Origin: Thalassobaculum litoreum DSM 18839
GTDB taxonomy: Bacteria > Pseudomonadota > Alphaproteobacteria > Thalassobaculales > Thalassobaculaceae
Assembly: GCF_900102465.1 (NCBI RefSeq)
Contig: NZ_FNBW01000006.1
Coordinates: 186,001 to 250,000, forward strand
DNA: 64,000 nt
Reading direction: 5' to 3'
This document shows, piece after piece, positions 10,097 through 19,594 of the stretch. The translations under genes and the position numbers were made by a program. Numbering within the stretch: the first letter of the stretch is position 1; the number at the start of each line of letters is the position of its first letter. Below the pieces are notes generated by a model. The model was not told the origin of the DNA. It made no database searches and saw only the letters and a list, made by a program, of their open reading frames with translations.

Positions 10097-10882
10097 ATGG
10101 CACACGAACAGCAACATCCCTACCACCTGGTGGAACCGAGCCCCTGGCCGTTCATGGGAGCCGCCGCCGGCTTCGTGCTCGCGGTCGGTGGCGTCATGTA
10201 CATGCACGGACTGCCGATGGCGGTTCTGGTCATGCTCGTCGGCCTGGCGCTGATCATCGCCACCATGTTCTTCTGGTGGCGCGACATCATCCGCGAGGCG
10301 CAGTGGCAGGGCCATCACTCTCCGGTCGTGCAGATCGGCATGCGCTACGGCATGGCGCTGTTCATCACCTCGGAAGTGTTCTTCTTCCTCGCCTTCTTCT
10401 GGGCGTTCTTCGACATGGCGCTGTATCCGCGCACCGGGGTGTGGCCGCCGGAGGGGATCCAGACCTTCGATCCGTTCGACCTGCCGCTGATAAACACCCT
10501 GATCCTGCTGCTGTCGGGCACCACGGTGACCTGGGCGCATGCCGCGCTGCTGCAGAACAACCGCAAGGACCTGCTCTGGGGTCTCGGCCTCACGGTGATC
10601 CTCGGCTTCCTGTTCACCTGCCTGCAGGCGTACGAGTACAGCCACGCGGCCTTCGGCTTCACCGACACGGTCTATGCCTCGACCTTCTACATGGCGACCG
10701 GCTTCCACGGCTTCCACGTGATCGTCGGCACCATCTTCCTGGCGGTCTGCTGGGTACGCGCCTACAAGGGTCACTTCACCCCGGAGCAGCATTTCGGCTT
10801 CGAGGCGGCGGCCTGGTACTGGCACTTCGTGGACGTGGTCTGGCTGTTCCTGTTCATCTGCGTCTACTGGTGGGGCGGCTGA
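10097..10882 (+). CDS. ctaE: Cytochrome c oxidase subunit III
   Basis: Non-catalytic core subunit that stabilises proton uptake and turnover of the oxidase. The 261 residues form seven membrane helices with family segments [47 protein letters not shown] and [16 protein letters not shown]. It is separated from ctaG by 43 bases containing a small CCGCC/GGCGG hairpin. No subunit IV gene is visible nearby. Confidence 0.97.
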   Translation: MAHEQQHPYHLVEPSPWPFMGAAAGFVLAVGGVMYMHGLPMAVLVMLVGLALIIATMFFWWRDIIREAQWQGHHSPVVQIGMRYGMALFITSEVFFFLAFFWAFFDMALYPRTGVWPPEGIQTFDPFDLPLINTLILLLSGTTVTWAHAALLQNNRKDLLWGLGLTVILGFLFTCLQAYEYSHAAFGFTDTVYASTFYMATGFHGFHVIVGTIFLAVCWVRAYKGHFTPEQHFGFEAAAWYWHFVDVVWLFLFICVYWWGG

Positions 10883-10911
10883 CGCCGTCCCCCTGAGGGC
10901 GCCCCGGCACC

Positions 10912-11262
10912 ATGGCCTACGGCCCGTCTCCGATCGCGACCGGGCTGGCCTGCAAGTGCCCGGCCTGCGGAAAGGGCCGACTGTTCGACGGGTACCTGAC
11001 CGTCGTCGAAAACTGCGAGGTCTGCGGCGAGGCGCTGCGGACCCGCAGCTCCGGAGACGGCCCGGCCGTCTTCGTGATCTTCGCCCTCGGGGCGATCCTG
11101 TCGGTTCTGGCCTGGATCGTGGAGACGCTGTTCTCGCCGCCGATCTGGGTGCACGCCACTTTGTGGACCGTTGCCGTGATCGTCGGGACCTTGTTACTTC
11201 TGAGACCGTTCAAGGGTGTCGTCGTCGCGCTGGAATACCGGCACGGCACGCCCGACCAATAG
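10912..11262 (+). CDS. DUF983 membrane protein
   Basis: A 116-residue protein with two CxxC-type pairs near the N-terminus (CKCPACGKGRLF and NCEVCGEAL), a putative zinc ribbon, followed by two membrane helices (about 55-75 and 80-100). The family is regularly found between ctaE and SURF1 in alphaproteobacteria; its biochemical role is unknown, and oxidase biogenesis is inferred from this conserved position. A perfect CCGCGGC/GCCGCGG hairpin lies between it and the SURF1 gene. Confidence 0.9.
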   Translation: MAYGPSPIATGLACKCPACGKGRLFDGYLTVVENCEVCGEALRTRSSGDGPAVFVIFALGAILSVLAWIVETLFSPPIWVHATLWTVAVIVGTLLLLRPFKGVVVALEYRHGTPDQ

Positions 11263-11295
11263 CCGCCGCGGCCGACGCCGCGGCCTGAGGACATC

Positions 11296-12051
11296 ATGGT
11301 TTTTCGCCCGCGCCTCTGGCCGACGCTGTTCACCGTTCCCGCCGTCATCCTGATGCTCGCCCTGGGTGTCTGGCAGCTTCAGCGGCTGGCCTGGAAGACC
11401 GAGCTGATCGACGCGTTCGAAGCCCGGGTGTCGGCAGAGCCCACGGACCCGCCGCCCTCCCTGACCCATGCCGACATGGGCGACTGGCGCTACCGCCATG
11501 TGGTCGCGACCGGACGGTTTCTGCACGACAAGGAGCTGCAGATCACCGGCAAGCCCTTCAAGGGGACGGCCGGCTTCCATGTGATCACGCCCTTCGTCAC
11601 AGAGTCCGGCCTGACGGTCTTCGTCAACCGCGGCTGGGTGCCGGAAGAGCAGCGTCGCCCGGCCGACCGACCCTCGACCCTGGTGCCGCCGCCGGCGAGC
11701 ATCGACGGCGTGGTGATGGAATCCGGGATCAAGGGCACCTTCGTGCCGGAGAACGAACCGGCGAACGACGTCTGGTTCACGGTCCGACCGCAGGCCATGG
11801 CCGAGCATCTCGGCCTCGAAGGGCCGGTCGCCACCGGCTACTACATCGACCAGCTCGCCGAACAACCCAAGCCCACCACCCTTCCGTTCGGGGCCGAGCG
11901 CACCATCACCGTGCGCAACGAGCATCTGCAGTACGCCATCACCTGGTTCCTGCTCGCCGCCACCCTGATCGGCGTCTACATCGTCTGGCATCGCCAGGCC
12001 GACCAGGCCGAGCGTGACAAGCAGGTCGAGCGCGACGGGGACGGCGCATGA
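11296..12051 (+). CDS. SURF1 family cytochrome oxidase assembly protein
   Basis: Assembly factor linked to haem a insertion into subunit I. The 251-residue protein has the expected two membrane helices, one at about 9-27 (VPAVILMLALGVWQLQRLAW) and one near the C-terminus (ITWFLLAATLIGVYIVW), around a periplasmic domain with the conserved VNRGWVPEEQR segment. It ends with a charged tail. Its stop overlaps the ATG of the M32 peptidase gene (ATGA at 12048-12051). Confidence 0.94.
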   Translation: MVFRPRLWPTLFTVPAVILMLALGVWQLQRLAWKTELIDAFEARVSAEPTDPPPSLTHADMGDWRYRHVVATGRFLHDKELQITGKPFKGTAGFHVITPFVTESGLTVFVNRGWVPEEQRRPADRPSTLVPPPASIDGVVMESGIKGTFVPENEPANDVWFTVRPQAMAEHLGLEGPVATGYYIDQLAEQPKPTTLPFGAERTITVRNEHLQYAITWFLLAATLIGVYIVWHRQADQAERDKQVERDGDGA

Positions 12052-13544
12052 GCGCCACGCCCGCGACGGATGCGCTCGAGGCCCGGTTCCGCCGGCTCTC
12101 CGCCCTGTCCGGGGCGTCGGGGATGCTTGGCTGGGACCAGCATGTGCTGATGCCGTCGGGCGGGGCCGAGGCGCGGGCCGAGCAGCTTGCGACGCTGTCG
12201 GTGCTGCGACACGAGCTGCTGACCGCGCCCGAGGTGGCCGACGCGTTGGAAGCGGCCTGGGCCGAGAGCCTGACCGGCTGGCGGGCGGCCAATCTGGCGG
12301 AGATGCGCCGGGCCCATGCCCATGCGACGGCGCTGTCCTCCGCGCTGGTGGATGCCCTGTCGCGCGCCGGCTCGCGCTGCGAGGCCCTGTGGCGCGAGGC
12401 CCGGGCCAAGGCCGACTTCTCGATCGTCCGCGACGCCATGGCCGAGCAGATCCGCCTGATCCGCGAGGAGGCCGATGCCAAGGCCGCCGCCCTCGGCACC
12501 ACGCCCTATGAGGCGCTGCTCGACGGCTACGAGCCGGGCGGGTCGGTCGCCAAGATCGAGGCGCTGTTCGCCGAGCTGGAGGCCGAGCTCCCGCCGTTGC
12601 TGGACGCGGTCCTGGAGCGCCAGGCGCGCCACGGCGAGCCGGTGCCGCCGGAAGGGCCCTTCCCCGTCGCCACCCAGCGCATCCTGTCGCGCCGGGTGAT
12701 GGAGACCCTGGGCTTCGACTTCAATCACGGCCGGCTGGACGAGACCCTGCACCCGTTCTGCGGCGGCGTGCCCGACGATGTGCGCGTCACCACCCGCTAC
12801 GATGAGACCGGCTTCATCAACGGCATCATGGGCGTGATCCACGAGACCGGCCACGCGCTGTACGAGCGCGGCCTGCCCGCCGACTGGCGCAACCAGCCGG
12901 TGGGCGAGTCCCGGGGCATGGTGATGCATGAGAGCCAATCCCTGCTCATGGAGATGCAGGCCTGCCGCTCCCCGGCCTTCCTCGGCCTGCTGTCCGGCTG
13001 GGCGCGGACCGCCTTCGGTGCCGAGGGTCCGGCCTGGGAGCCGGAGAACCTGCGCCGCATCTACACCCGCGTGGCGCGCAGCTTCATCCGGGTCGAAGCG
13101 GACGAGGTGACCTACCCGCTGCACGTGATCCTGCGCACCCGGCTGGAGCGCGCCATGCTGTCGGGCGACCTGGAGGTCTCGGGGTTGCCGGACGCCTGGA
13201 ACGACGGCATGCGCGACCTTCTCGGCGTCACGCCGCCGGACGATGCCCGGGGCTGCCTGCAGGATATCCACTGGTATGACGGGGCGGTCGGATACTTCCC
13301 GACCTACACGCTGGGGGCGATGGCGGCGGCGCAGCTGTTCCAGGCGGCGGTCCGGGCGGAGCCGGGCATTCCGGAGGCGATCGGCCGGGGCGACTTCGCG
13401 CCGCTGGTGGGCTGGCTCCGGGAGAACGTCCACGGGGTGGCCAGCTCGACGGGCACCGAAGCGATCCTGAAGGCCGCAACCGGCGCCGAGCTGAGCGCGG
13501 CGCCGTTCCTGGCGCATCTGAAAACGCGGTATCTGGAGGCATAG
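12048..13544 (+). CDS. Carboxypeptidase M32 (Taq-type)
   Basis: Zinc metallocarboxypeptidase that removes C-terminal residues from peptides in the cytoplasm. The 498-residue length is typical for M32. The catalytic HETGH motif lies at 265-269 (MGVIHETGHALYERGLP), preceded by RVTTRYDE and followed by the MHESQSLLMEMQ segment that carries the downstream catalytic glutamate region. No signal peptide is present. It overlaps the SURF1 stop codon, so it is translationally coupled to the oxidase assembly operon, but no functional link is established. Confidence 0.94.
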   Translation: MSATPATDALEARFRRLSALSGASGMLGWDQHVLMPSGGAEARAEQLATLSVLRHELLTAPEVADALEAAWAESLTGWRAANLAEMRRAHAHATALSSALVDALSRAGSRCEALWREARAKADFSIVRDAMAEQIRLIREEADAKAAALGTTPYEALLDGYEPGGSVAKIEALFAELEAELPPLLDAVLERQARHGEPVPPEGPFPVATQRILSRRVMETLGFDFNHGRLDETLHPFCGGVPDDVRVTTRYDETGFINGIMGVIHETGHALYERGLPADWRNQPVGESRGMVMHESQSLLMEMQACRSPAFLGLLSGWARTAFGAEGPAWEPENLRRIYTRVARSFIRVEADEVTYPLHVILRTRLERAMLSGDLEVSGLPDAWNDGMRDLLGVTPPDDARGCLQDIHWYDGAVGYFPTYTLGAMAAAQLFQAAVRAEPGIPEAIGRGDFAPLVGWLRENVHGVASSTGTEAILKAATGAELSAAPFLAHLKTRYLEA

Positions 13545-13995
13545 CCACGCGCCGCGTTTTCCCGTCTTCCCGGCCCTGTGCCCGAAACCAGGATGAGTTC
13601 CGCCAAGACGTCAGGGAGATATGCGTCGACGCTCCCGAAGCCACTTTCCTGGATCCCGGCTTGAGGCCGGGAAGACGGGGTGGTGAACGAGGGTTGGGCT
13701 CTCTTTCGACACGTCTCGGCCTTGAGCCGGAGCCGGTCAAGGTGAGCTCGGTTTGGGGGGAAGCCGGTACCGGCGCTGAAGTTGGGGCAGGGTCGACGTC
13801 AGGGCAGGCTCTACATCGACACCAGGGGACGGTCGTAAGCAAGAGTGGCGACCGAGAAAACCTTGCGCGGCGCCGTCTCTGTTTCCACTGACGTCACCCT
13901 GAGCCGCCCAGCAGGGGTGTGCCGAAGGGGCCTTCTCCACCCCTATCGGTTTTTCCGGCCTTGCGCCGGGAGACGGGGCGGGCACCGGCAGGGAG
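13545..13995. other. Gene-free region with dispersed palindromic repeats
   Basis: About 450 bases between convergent genes with no convincing coding sequence. It contains a perfect 15-base inverted repeat, CCCGTCTTCCCGGCC at 13561-13575 and its complement at 13665-13679. There are also related fragments resembling the common intergenic motif CCCGGCTTGAGGCCGGGA (near 13655-13672) and a CCGGCCTTGCGCCGGGAGACGG stretch near 13957. A CACCCTGAGC...GCCGAAGGGG fragment near 13895-13930 resembles widespread alphaproteobacterial intergenic repeats. I read it as a repeat-rich spacer acting as a bidirectional stop. Confidence 0.6.
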
Positions 13996-14910
13996 TCACC
14001 CCTCGCCCTGCGGCAGTCCGGCCTCCAGCGCGCCGGCGATGATCTCCGACACCTCGTCGGCGGTGAAGCCGATGGTGCGGTTCTCCGGCGTCTCCTTGCC
14101 GAGCTGGGTTCCAGCCACCAGGCGGTAGGTCTCCGCCGCCCCCATGAAGATCTGCGGGTCGAGGCCGACATCGTTGAAGGTGCGGGCGATCTCCTCCATC
14201 TCGCCGACCCAGCGATAGGCCTTCGGCGCCATGTCCGGCAGGGAGCGGTCGAAGCGCTCGCGCAGCATCCGCAGGCTGGCCACCATCTCCGCGTCCAGCT
14301 CCTTGCCCACCCCATAGGCCTTGGCCGAAGCCAGCGACTGAATCGCCAGCGCCGTCAGTCCCTTGGTCACCGCCGCATAGCTCATCTTCAGGGCCGAGGC
14401 CGCGCCCACGCCGCCCGGTACCGCGCGCATGTCGAGCCCGAAATTGCGCAGCTCCAGTACCCGCGTCACGTCGTCCTCGTGGCCGGAGACGTAGAGCCGC
14501 GGGCCCATGCCGCTGGCGCTCTTCGGCGGGCCGCCGATGATGCCGCCGTCGACGAAGGGCACGCCGATGCCCTCAATCACCTCGCCCACCTCCACCGCCG
14601 AAGCCGGCGCGATGGCGTTCAGGTCCACATAGATCGGCTTCGAGCGGGCCAGCGCCAGGGACGAGGCCAGCCGCTGGGCCAGCTCCAGCGCCAGGGAGGG
14701 CGGCAGAATGGAGAACAGCACGTCGGCGCCGTCCACCGCCGCCACGTCGTCTTCCGTGTCGGTGATCCCGGCCGCCCTGGCCAGATCCCGGGTGCGGTCC
14801 GACCGGTCGGCGAGATTGGTCGTCACCGTCAGGCCCTTGGCGACCAGGACGCGGGCAAGGGCATGACCCATGTCGCCCGGCGCGAAGATGGCAACTCTCT
14901 CGATTGTCAT
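13996..14910 (-). CDS. NAD(P)-dependent oxidoreductase of the 6-phosphogluconate dehydrogenase-like (DUF1932) family
   Basis: A 304-residue protein with an N-terminal Rossmann fold whose nucleotide site reads APGDMGHALARVLVAKG (about 9-25), in place of the usual GxGxxG. The middle part carries FVDGGIIGGPP and the C-terminal all-helical DUF1932-type domain carries LKMSYAAVTKG with the lysine typical of beta-hydroxyacid dehydrogenases. Substrate unknown. It is divergent from thrC and separated from it by 126 bases, so regulation could be shared. Confidence 0.85.
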   Translation of the reverse strand: MTIERVAIFAPGDMGHALARVLVAKGLTVTTNLADRSDRTRDLARAAGITDTEDDVAAVDGADVLFSILPPSLALELAQRLASSLALARSKPIYVDLNAIAPASAVEVGEVIEGIGVPFVDGGIIGGPPKSASGMGPRLYVSGHEDDVTRVLELRNFGLDMRAVPGGVGAASALKMSYAAVTKGLTALAIQSLASAKAYGVGKELDAEMVASLRMLRERFDRSLPDMAPKAYRWVGEMEEIARTFNDVGLDPQIFMGAAETYRLVAGTQLGKETPENRTIGFTADEVSEIIAGALEAGLPQGEG

Positions 14911-15036
14911 GCCGATCCGTTCCTAACCATCGGTGGAGGCCAAAATGGTGCTGCGAGGCGCCGCATGATCGCAAGGTTGCACACAGCCGGCACCAAGCAT
15001 AGGTTACCGCGTCAACGCTCGGGGATATACAGGTCC

Positions 15037-16452
15037 GTGCAATACGTTAGCACCCGCGGGCAGGCGCCCGCTCTCGCCTTCGACGATGTTCTGCTCACCG
15101 GACTGGCGCGTGATGGCGGTTTGTACGTCCCGGCGGTCTGGCCGCTGTTCTCGAAGGACGACATCCGAAGCCTGCGCGGCCTCTCCTATGCGGAGGTGGC
15201 GACGCGGGTCATGGCGCCGTTTGTCGGCGGCACCATTCCCGAGAACACCCTGCGCAAGATCGCCGAGGACGCCTATGGCGGTTTCGGCCACACCGCCGTC
15301 GCTCCGCTGAAGCAGCTCGACGGCAGTCTGTGGATGATGGAGCTGTTCCACGGCCCGACGCTGGCGTTCAAGGACTACGCCATGCAGATCCTGGGGCGGC
15401 TGTTCGACCATGTGCTGGCCCAGCGCGGCGACCGGGTGACGATCGTCGGCGCCACCTCCGGCGATACCGGATCGGCCGCCATCGAGGCCTGCCGCGACCG
15501 CGACAATATCGACTGCTTCATCCTGTTCCCGCACGGACGGGTGTCGCCGGTGCAGCGCCGGCAGATGACCACGGTCGACGCGCCCAACGTCCACGCCATC
15601 GCGGTGGAAGGCACGTTCGACGACTGTCAGGACTTGGTGAAGGCGGCGTTCGGCGATACCGAGTTCCGCGACGAGATGACCCTGTCGGCGGTCAACTCGA
15701 TCAACTGGGCGCGGATCATGCCGCAGATCGCCTATTACTTCTGGGCCGCGGTGGCGCTCGGCGCGCCGGAGCGCACGGTGTCCTTCTCCGTCCCCAGCGG
15801 CAATTTCGGCAACGTCTATTCCGCCTATGCGGCCCGCAACATGGGCCTGCCGATCGAGACCCTGGTGGTCGGCACCAACTCCAACGACATCCTGTACCGC
15901 TACCTGGAGAGCGGCACGATGGAGATCACCGGCGTGGCACCGACCCTGTCGCCGTCCATGGACATCCAGGTCTCGAGCAATTTCGAGCGGTTGCTGTTCG
16001 ACCTGCTCGACCGGGACGGCGATGCGGTCCTGCGCACCATGAACGGCTTCCGCCAGTCCGGCTCCTACACGGTCGAACCCGAGCGCCATGCCCGGGCCAC
16101 CGCCCTGTTCCGCGGCGCGCGGGCGGATGACGACGAGATCGTCGCCACCATCCGCGCCATTGCCGAGCAGACCGGCGAGGTGATCGACCCGCATACCGCC
16201 GTCGGCATCGCCGCCGCGCGCCGGACCCAGGCCGGTCGCGACGGCTCGATCCCGATGGTGTCGCTGGCCTGCGCCCACCCGGCCAAGTTCGCCGAGGCGG
16301 TGGAGCGGGCCGTGGGGACCGCGGCGCCGCTGCCGGAGCGGATGGCCGACCTGATGGACCGGCCGGAGCGCCAGACCGTGATGCCGAACGATCTCTCGTC
16401 CCTGAAGGCCCTGGTACGCGACCGCGCGGCGCGGCGGGGAGCGGCAGCTTGA
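15037..16452 (+). CDS. thrC: Threonine synthase
   Basis: PLP enzyme that converts O-phosphohomoserine to threonine. The GTG at 15037 gives VQYVSTRGQAPALAFDDVLL, where homology to other ThrC proteins begins, and a 471-residue protein of the normal long type; the frame remains open upstream only as an antisense shadow. The PLP lysine is Lys112 in FHGPTLAFKDYAMQ, and the phosphate-binding region includes GATSGDTGSAA. The gene overlaps the next one by 4 bases, making a thrC-M16 peptidase operon that is common in Rhodospirillales. With asd at 18476, the window holds two steps of threonine synthesis. Confidence 0.95.
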   Translation: MQYVSTRGQAPALAFDDVLLTGLARDGGLYVPAVWPLFSKDDIRSLRGLSYAEVATRVMAPFVGGTIPENTLRKIAEDAYGGFGHTAVAPLKQLDGSLWMMELFHGPTLAFKDYAMQILGRLFDHVLAQRGDRVTIVGATSGDTGSAAIEACRDRDNIDCFILFPHGRVSPVQRRQMTTVDAPNVHAIAVEGTFDDCQDLVKAAFGDTEFRDEMTLSAVNSINWARIMPQIAYYFWAAVALGAPERTVSFSVPSGNFGNVYSAYAARNMGLPIETLVVGTNSNDILYRYLESGTMEITGVAPTLSPSMDIQVSSNFERLLFDLLDRDGDAVLRTMNGFRQSGSYTVEPERHARATALFRGARADDDEIVATIRAIAEQTGEVIDPHTAVGIAAARRTQAGRDGSIPMVSLACAHPAKFAEAVERAVGTAAPLPERMADLMDRPERQTVMPNDLSSLKALVRDRAARRGAAA

Positions 16453-17723
16453 CCGCACCTGCCTTTCCCGGGATGCGCCTGACCACCCTGGACAACGGGC
16501 TGACCGTCGCCACCGATGCCATGCCGTCCGTGGAATCCGCCTCCGTCGGCCTGTGGGTCGGGGTCGGCACCCGCCACGAGAAGCCGTCCGAGAACGGGCT
16601 CGCCCATCTGATCGAGCACATGGTGTTCAAGGGCACCGCCAAGCGCGACGCCGCCGCCATCGCCCGCGAGATCGAGGATGTGGGCGGGCTCATGAACGCC
16701 TATACCTCGCGCGAGCAGACCGCCTATTACGCCAAGGTGCTGGCCGACGACGTGCCGGTGGCGATCGACCTGATCTCCGACATCGTGCAGAACTCGGTCT
16801 TCGATCCGTCCGAGCTCGAGCGCGAGCGGTCGGTGATCGTGCAGGAGATCGCCCAGGTCAACGACACGCCGGACGACGTGATCTTCGACCATTTCCAGAC
16901 CGCCGCCTTCCCCGACCAGGGGCTGGGCCGGCCGGTGCTGGGGACGTCGGAGGTGGTGCGGTCGGTGCCGCGCCAGTCGCTGGTCGACTATGTGGCGCAG
17001 AGCTACGGCGGGGATGCCTGCATCCTGTCGGTCGCCGGAAAGGTGGACCATGACCGGGTGGTCGAGATGGCGGCCGAGCGCTTCGCCGCGATGCCGGCCA
17101 AGACCACCAGGACCACCGAGGCCGGGCGTTACAGCGGCGGCGAGATCCGGGTCGAGCGGGAGCTGGAGCAGTTGCACGTGATCCTCGGCTTCCGGGGCAC
17201 CTCGTTCGACGACCCGGATTTCTACACCCTGCAGGTCCTGTCGATGATCTACGGCGGCGGCATGTCGTCCCGCCTGTTCCAGGAAGTGCGCGAGAAGCGG
17301 GGTCTGGCCTATTCGATCTACTCCTTCACCTCGGCCTATCTGGATGACGGGCTGCTCGGCGTCTATGCCGGCACCGGGGCCGACGAGGTGGGCGAGGTGA
17401 TGCCGGTGATCTGCGATCAGCTCCGGGCGATCCCGGACGAGCTGGACGAGAGCGAGCTGGCCCGGGCCAAGATCCAACTCAAGTCCTCCCTGCTGATGAG
17501 CCGGGAGAGCACCAGCGCGCGCTGCGAGCAGCTCGCCAACCACTTTCTGGTGCACGGCCGCCTGCCCGATCTGGCGGACATCATCGAGAACGTGGAGAAG
17601 GTCGATCAGGCGGCCATCCGCGCGGTGGTGGAGCGCCTGCTGAGCGCCCCGCCGACCCTGACCGCCGTGGGCCCGACGCGGACCCTGGAGAGCTACGACG
17701 CCATCCGCGCGCGGTTGAGCTGA
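16449..17723 (+). CDS. M16 family zinc peptidase (mitochondrial processing peptidase-like)
   Basis: Pitrilysin-type metallopeptidase homologous to the beta subunit of mitochondrial processing peptidase; the bacterial substrate is not known. The inverted zinc motif HLIEH is at 53-57 (NGLAHLIEHMVFKG) and the downstream glutamate lies in SELERERSVIVQEI. The C-terminal half contains the GGGMSSRLFQEVREKRGLAYSI segment typical of the family. The start is TTG at 16449, supported by GGGGAG 7 bases upstream and by overlap with the thrC stop. An in-frame ATG at 16473 is the alternative and would remove the first eight residues. Confidence 0.93.
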   Translation: MTAPAFPGMRLTTLDNGLTVATDAMPSVESASVGLWVGVGTRHEKPSENGLAHLIEHMVFKGTAKRDAAAIAREIEDVGGLMNAYTSREQTAYYAKVLADDVPVAIDLISDIVQNSVFDPSELERERSVIVQEIAQVNDTPDDVIFDHFQTAAFPDQGLGRPVLGTSEVVRSVPRQSLVDYVAQSYGGDACILSVAGKVDHDRVVEMAAERFAAMPAKTTRTTEAGRYSGGEIRVERELEQLHVILGFRGTSFDDPDFYTLQVLSMIYGGGMSSRLFQEVREKRGLAYSIYSFTSAYLDDGLLGVYAGTGADEVGEVMPVICDQLRAIPDELDESELARAKIQLKSSLLMSRESTSARCEQLANHFLVHGRLPDLADIIENVEKVDQAAIRAVVERLLSAPPTLTAVGPTRTLESYDAIRARLS

Positions 17724-17825
17724 TCTTACCCCGTTAGACACTTCCCGGCCTTGTGCCAGGACCCACGGGTCAGGCGGCACGAACGCCGCAACCAGGGTGC
17801 TGAGCCTCCGGGCGCGATCCGACGT

Positions 17826-17851
17826 GGACCCCGGAACAGGTCCGGGGAGTG
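17826..17851. repeat. Single-arm relative of the double-hairpin repeat
   Basis: GGACCCCGGAACAGGTCCGGGGAGTG shares the outer bases of the double-hairpin repeat arms but has a different centre, and no partner arm is visible. It lies between the convergent M16 peptidase and GNAT genes. Confidence 0.55.
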
Positions 17852-17869
17852 AGTGTGCTTGGAGAGAAG

Positions 17870-18457
17870 CTACAGGTCCCGCAGCAGGAGCCGCACGCCA
17901 CCCTCATGGGGCAGGCGAGGGAGCGGGGGGATGTCGACCGCGTCCACCTCGCGGAACCCGCATTTGCGATACAAACCCAGCGCCGGCGCGTTGTCGGCGA
18001 AGACCCGCAGCGTCAGCTCCGAGAAGCCCGCCGCTCGGGCCTTGTCGGCCACCGTCTCGATCAGGGCGCGGCCGACGCCGTGGCCGCTGCCACCGGCGCC
18101 GACGGCGAGCATGTTGATGAACCACGAGCCCGGCCGCCCCATCGCCTGGATCGGCGCCACGTGGGCAGCGCGGTCCTCGGGGACGCTGGTCTCCAGGCCG
18201 GAGGGCGGCTGGTCGTCATAGGGTTGACTGGTGATCGCGCCGACCGGCTCGCCGTCCAGCTCGGCGATCAGGGCGCGGCTCCAGGACAGCGCGGTGTCGG
18301 CCGCAAGCACCGCGTGCAGCATGAGCTGTGCAGCGCCGGGCTCACCCGGTCGGTCGTCATAGATGAATTCGTAGACCCCGCCGCCGGCGAGAATGTCGAG
18401 CGCGGCGAGGACCGGCGCGTCGGTGGGACGCGCCGGTCGGATGGTCAGATCAGGCAC
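17870..18457 (-). CDS. GNAT family N-acetyltransferase
   Basis: A 195-residue protein with a GNAT fold: N-terminal IRPARPTDAPVLAAL, a central FINMLAVGAGGSGHGVGRALIETV acetyl-CoA pyrophosphate-binding loop at about 112-136, and a C-terminal LGLYRKCGFREVD. The acceptor cannot be deduced. It starts 18 bases downstream of the asd stop on the same strand and is probably co-transcribed with it. Confidence 0.88.
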   Translation of the reverse strand: MPDLTIRPARPTDAPVLAALDILAGGGVYEFIYDDRPGEPGAAQLMLHAVLAADTALSWSRALIAELDGEPVGAITSQPYDDQPPSGLETSVPEDRAAHVAPIQAMGRPGSWFINMLAVGAGGSGHGVGRALIETVADKARAAGFSELTLRVFADNAPALGLYRKCGFREVDAVDIPPLPRLPHEGGVRLLLRDL

Positions 18458-18475
18458 AACCCGAAGCGCGCCGGC

Positions 18476-19501
18476 TCACGCCGCCTTCTTCAGGTGCTTG
18501 GCGACCAGTTCCTCGGCGATCTGCACCGCGTTCAGGGCGGCACCCTTGCGCAGGTTGTCGCTGACGCACCAGAACACCAGCCCGTTCTTTACGGTCGGAT
18601 CGACCCGGATGCGGCTGACATAGACCGCGTCCTCACCGGCGCTCTCCACCGGGGTGACGTAGCCCTCGTCGGCCCGGTGGTCGAGCACGATCAGGCCGGG
18701 GAAGCCGTGCATCGCCTTGCGGGCGGTCTCGGCGTCGATCGGCTTCTTGGTCTCGATGAACACCGCCTCGGAATGGCCGATGAACACCGGCACGCGGACG
18801 CACTGGGCGACCACGTCGATGTCCGGGTCGAGGATCTTCTTGGTCTCGACCGTCATCTTCCACTCTTCCTTGGTGAACCCGTCATCCATGAACTTGTCGA
18901 TGTGCGGGATCACGTTGAAGGCGATCTGCTTGGTGAAGGTCTCGCGCTCGATCGGGTCGTTCACATAGACCGCGCGGGTCTGGTTGAACAGCTCGTCCAT
19001 GCCTTCCTTGCCGGCGCCGGAGACCGACTGGTAGGTCGAGACCACGGCGCGCTTGATGCCGAAGGCGTCGTGCAGCGGCTTCATCGCCACCACCAGCTGG
19101 GCGGTGGAGCAGTTCGGATTGGCGATGATGTTCTTCTTGCCGTAGCGGGCCAGCGCGCCCGGATTGACCTCCGGCACCACCAGCGGCACGTCCGGATCCA
19201 TGCGGAAGGCGGAGCTGTTGTCGATGACGACGCAGCCGGCCTGGCCGGCCTTCGGGGCGTATTCCAGCGACACGTCGCCGCCGGCGGAGAACAGGGCGAT
19301 ATCGGCCTTGGAGAAATCGAAGGTCGCCAGGTCCTGAACGGTCAGGGTGCCCTTCTCGCCGAAGGAAACCTCGTTTCCGGCCGAGCGGCCTGAGGCCAGC
19401 GCGATGATCTCGTCGGCCGGGAAGTTGCGCTCGGCCAGCGTGGTCAGCATCTCGCGTCCCACCGCACCCGTGGCACCGACGACGGCAACTCTATAGCCCA
19501 T
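18476..19501 (-). CDS. asd: Aspartate-semialdehyde dehydrogenase
   Basis: NADPH-dependent reduction of aspartyl phosphate to aspartate semialdehyde, the branch point to Lys/diaminopimelate, Thr, Met and Ile. The 341-residue protein begins MGYRVAVVGATGAVGREML with the GATGAVG nucleotide loop, and the catalytic cysteine is Cys131 in NPNCSTAQL. The ATG at 19501 is preceded by GAGAGGAG and fits homology, so the 25-residue upstream extension in the same frame is not used. A short ORF encoding a Thr/Lys-rich peptide ends 93 bases upstream, and an attenuation-type control is proposed. leuB lies further upstream on the same strand. Confidence 0.96.
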   Translation of the reverse strand: MGYRVAVVGATGAVGREMLTTLAERNFPADEIIALASGRSAGNEVSFGEKGTLTVQDLATFDFSKADIALFSAGGDVSLEYAPKAGQAGCVVIDNSSAFRMDPDVPLVVPEVNPGALARYGKKNIIANPNCSTAQLVVAMKPLHDAFGIKRAVVSTYQSVSGAGKEGMDELFNQTRAVYVNDPIERETFTKQIAFNVIPHIDKFMDDGFTKEEWKMTVETKKILDPDIDVVAQCVRVPVFIGHSEAVFIETKKPIDAETARKAMHGFPGLIVLDHRADEGYVTPVESAGEDAVYVSRIRVDPTVKNGLVFWCVSDNLRKGAALNAVQIAEELVAKHLKKAA

Positions 19502-19511
19502 TTCTTTCTCC

Positions 19512-19556
19512 TCTCGCGAAACACGCGACGTTCGGCCGGGGTTTACGCCCCCCGGT
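19512..19556 (-). promoter_or_regulatory. Possible attenuator hairpins in the asd 5' UTR
   Basis: Between the Thr/Lys-rich leader ORF and asd, the minus strand can fold CCGGGG-GGCGTAAA-CCCCGG and TCGCG-TGTTT-CGCGA. The second stem ends next to the GAGGAG ribosome site and could occlude it. These are short stems seen by eye; alternative pairings were not computed. Confidence 0.35.
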
Positions 19557-19594
19557 CCTGCATCGCAAGCACGCAAACGGAAGGGCGGAAGCCG

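Noticed and set aside
13666-13891. Short plus-strand frames in the spacer after the M32 gene
   Set aside because: They lack ribosome sites and recognisable sequence and overlap dispersed repeats.
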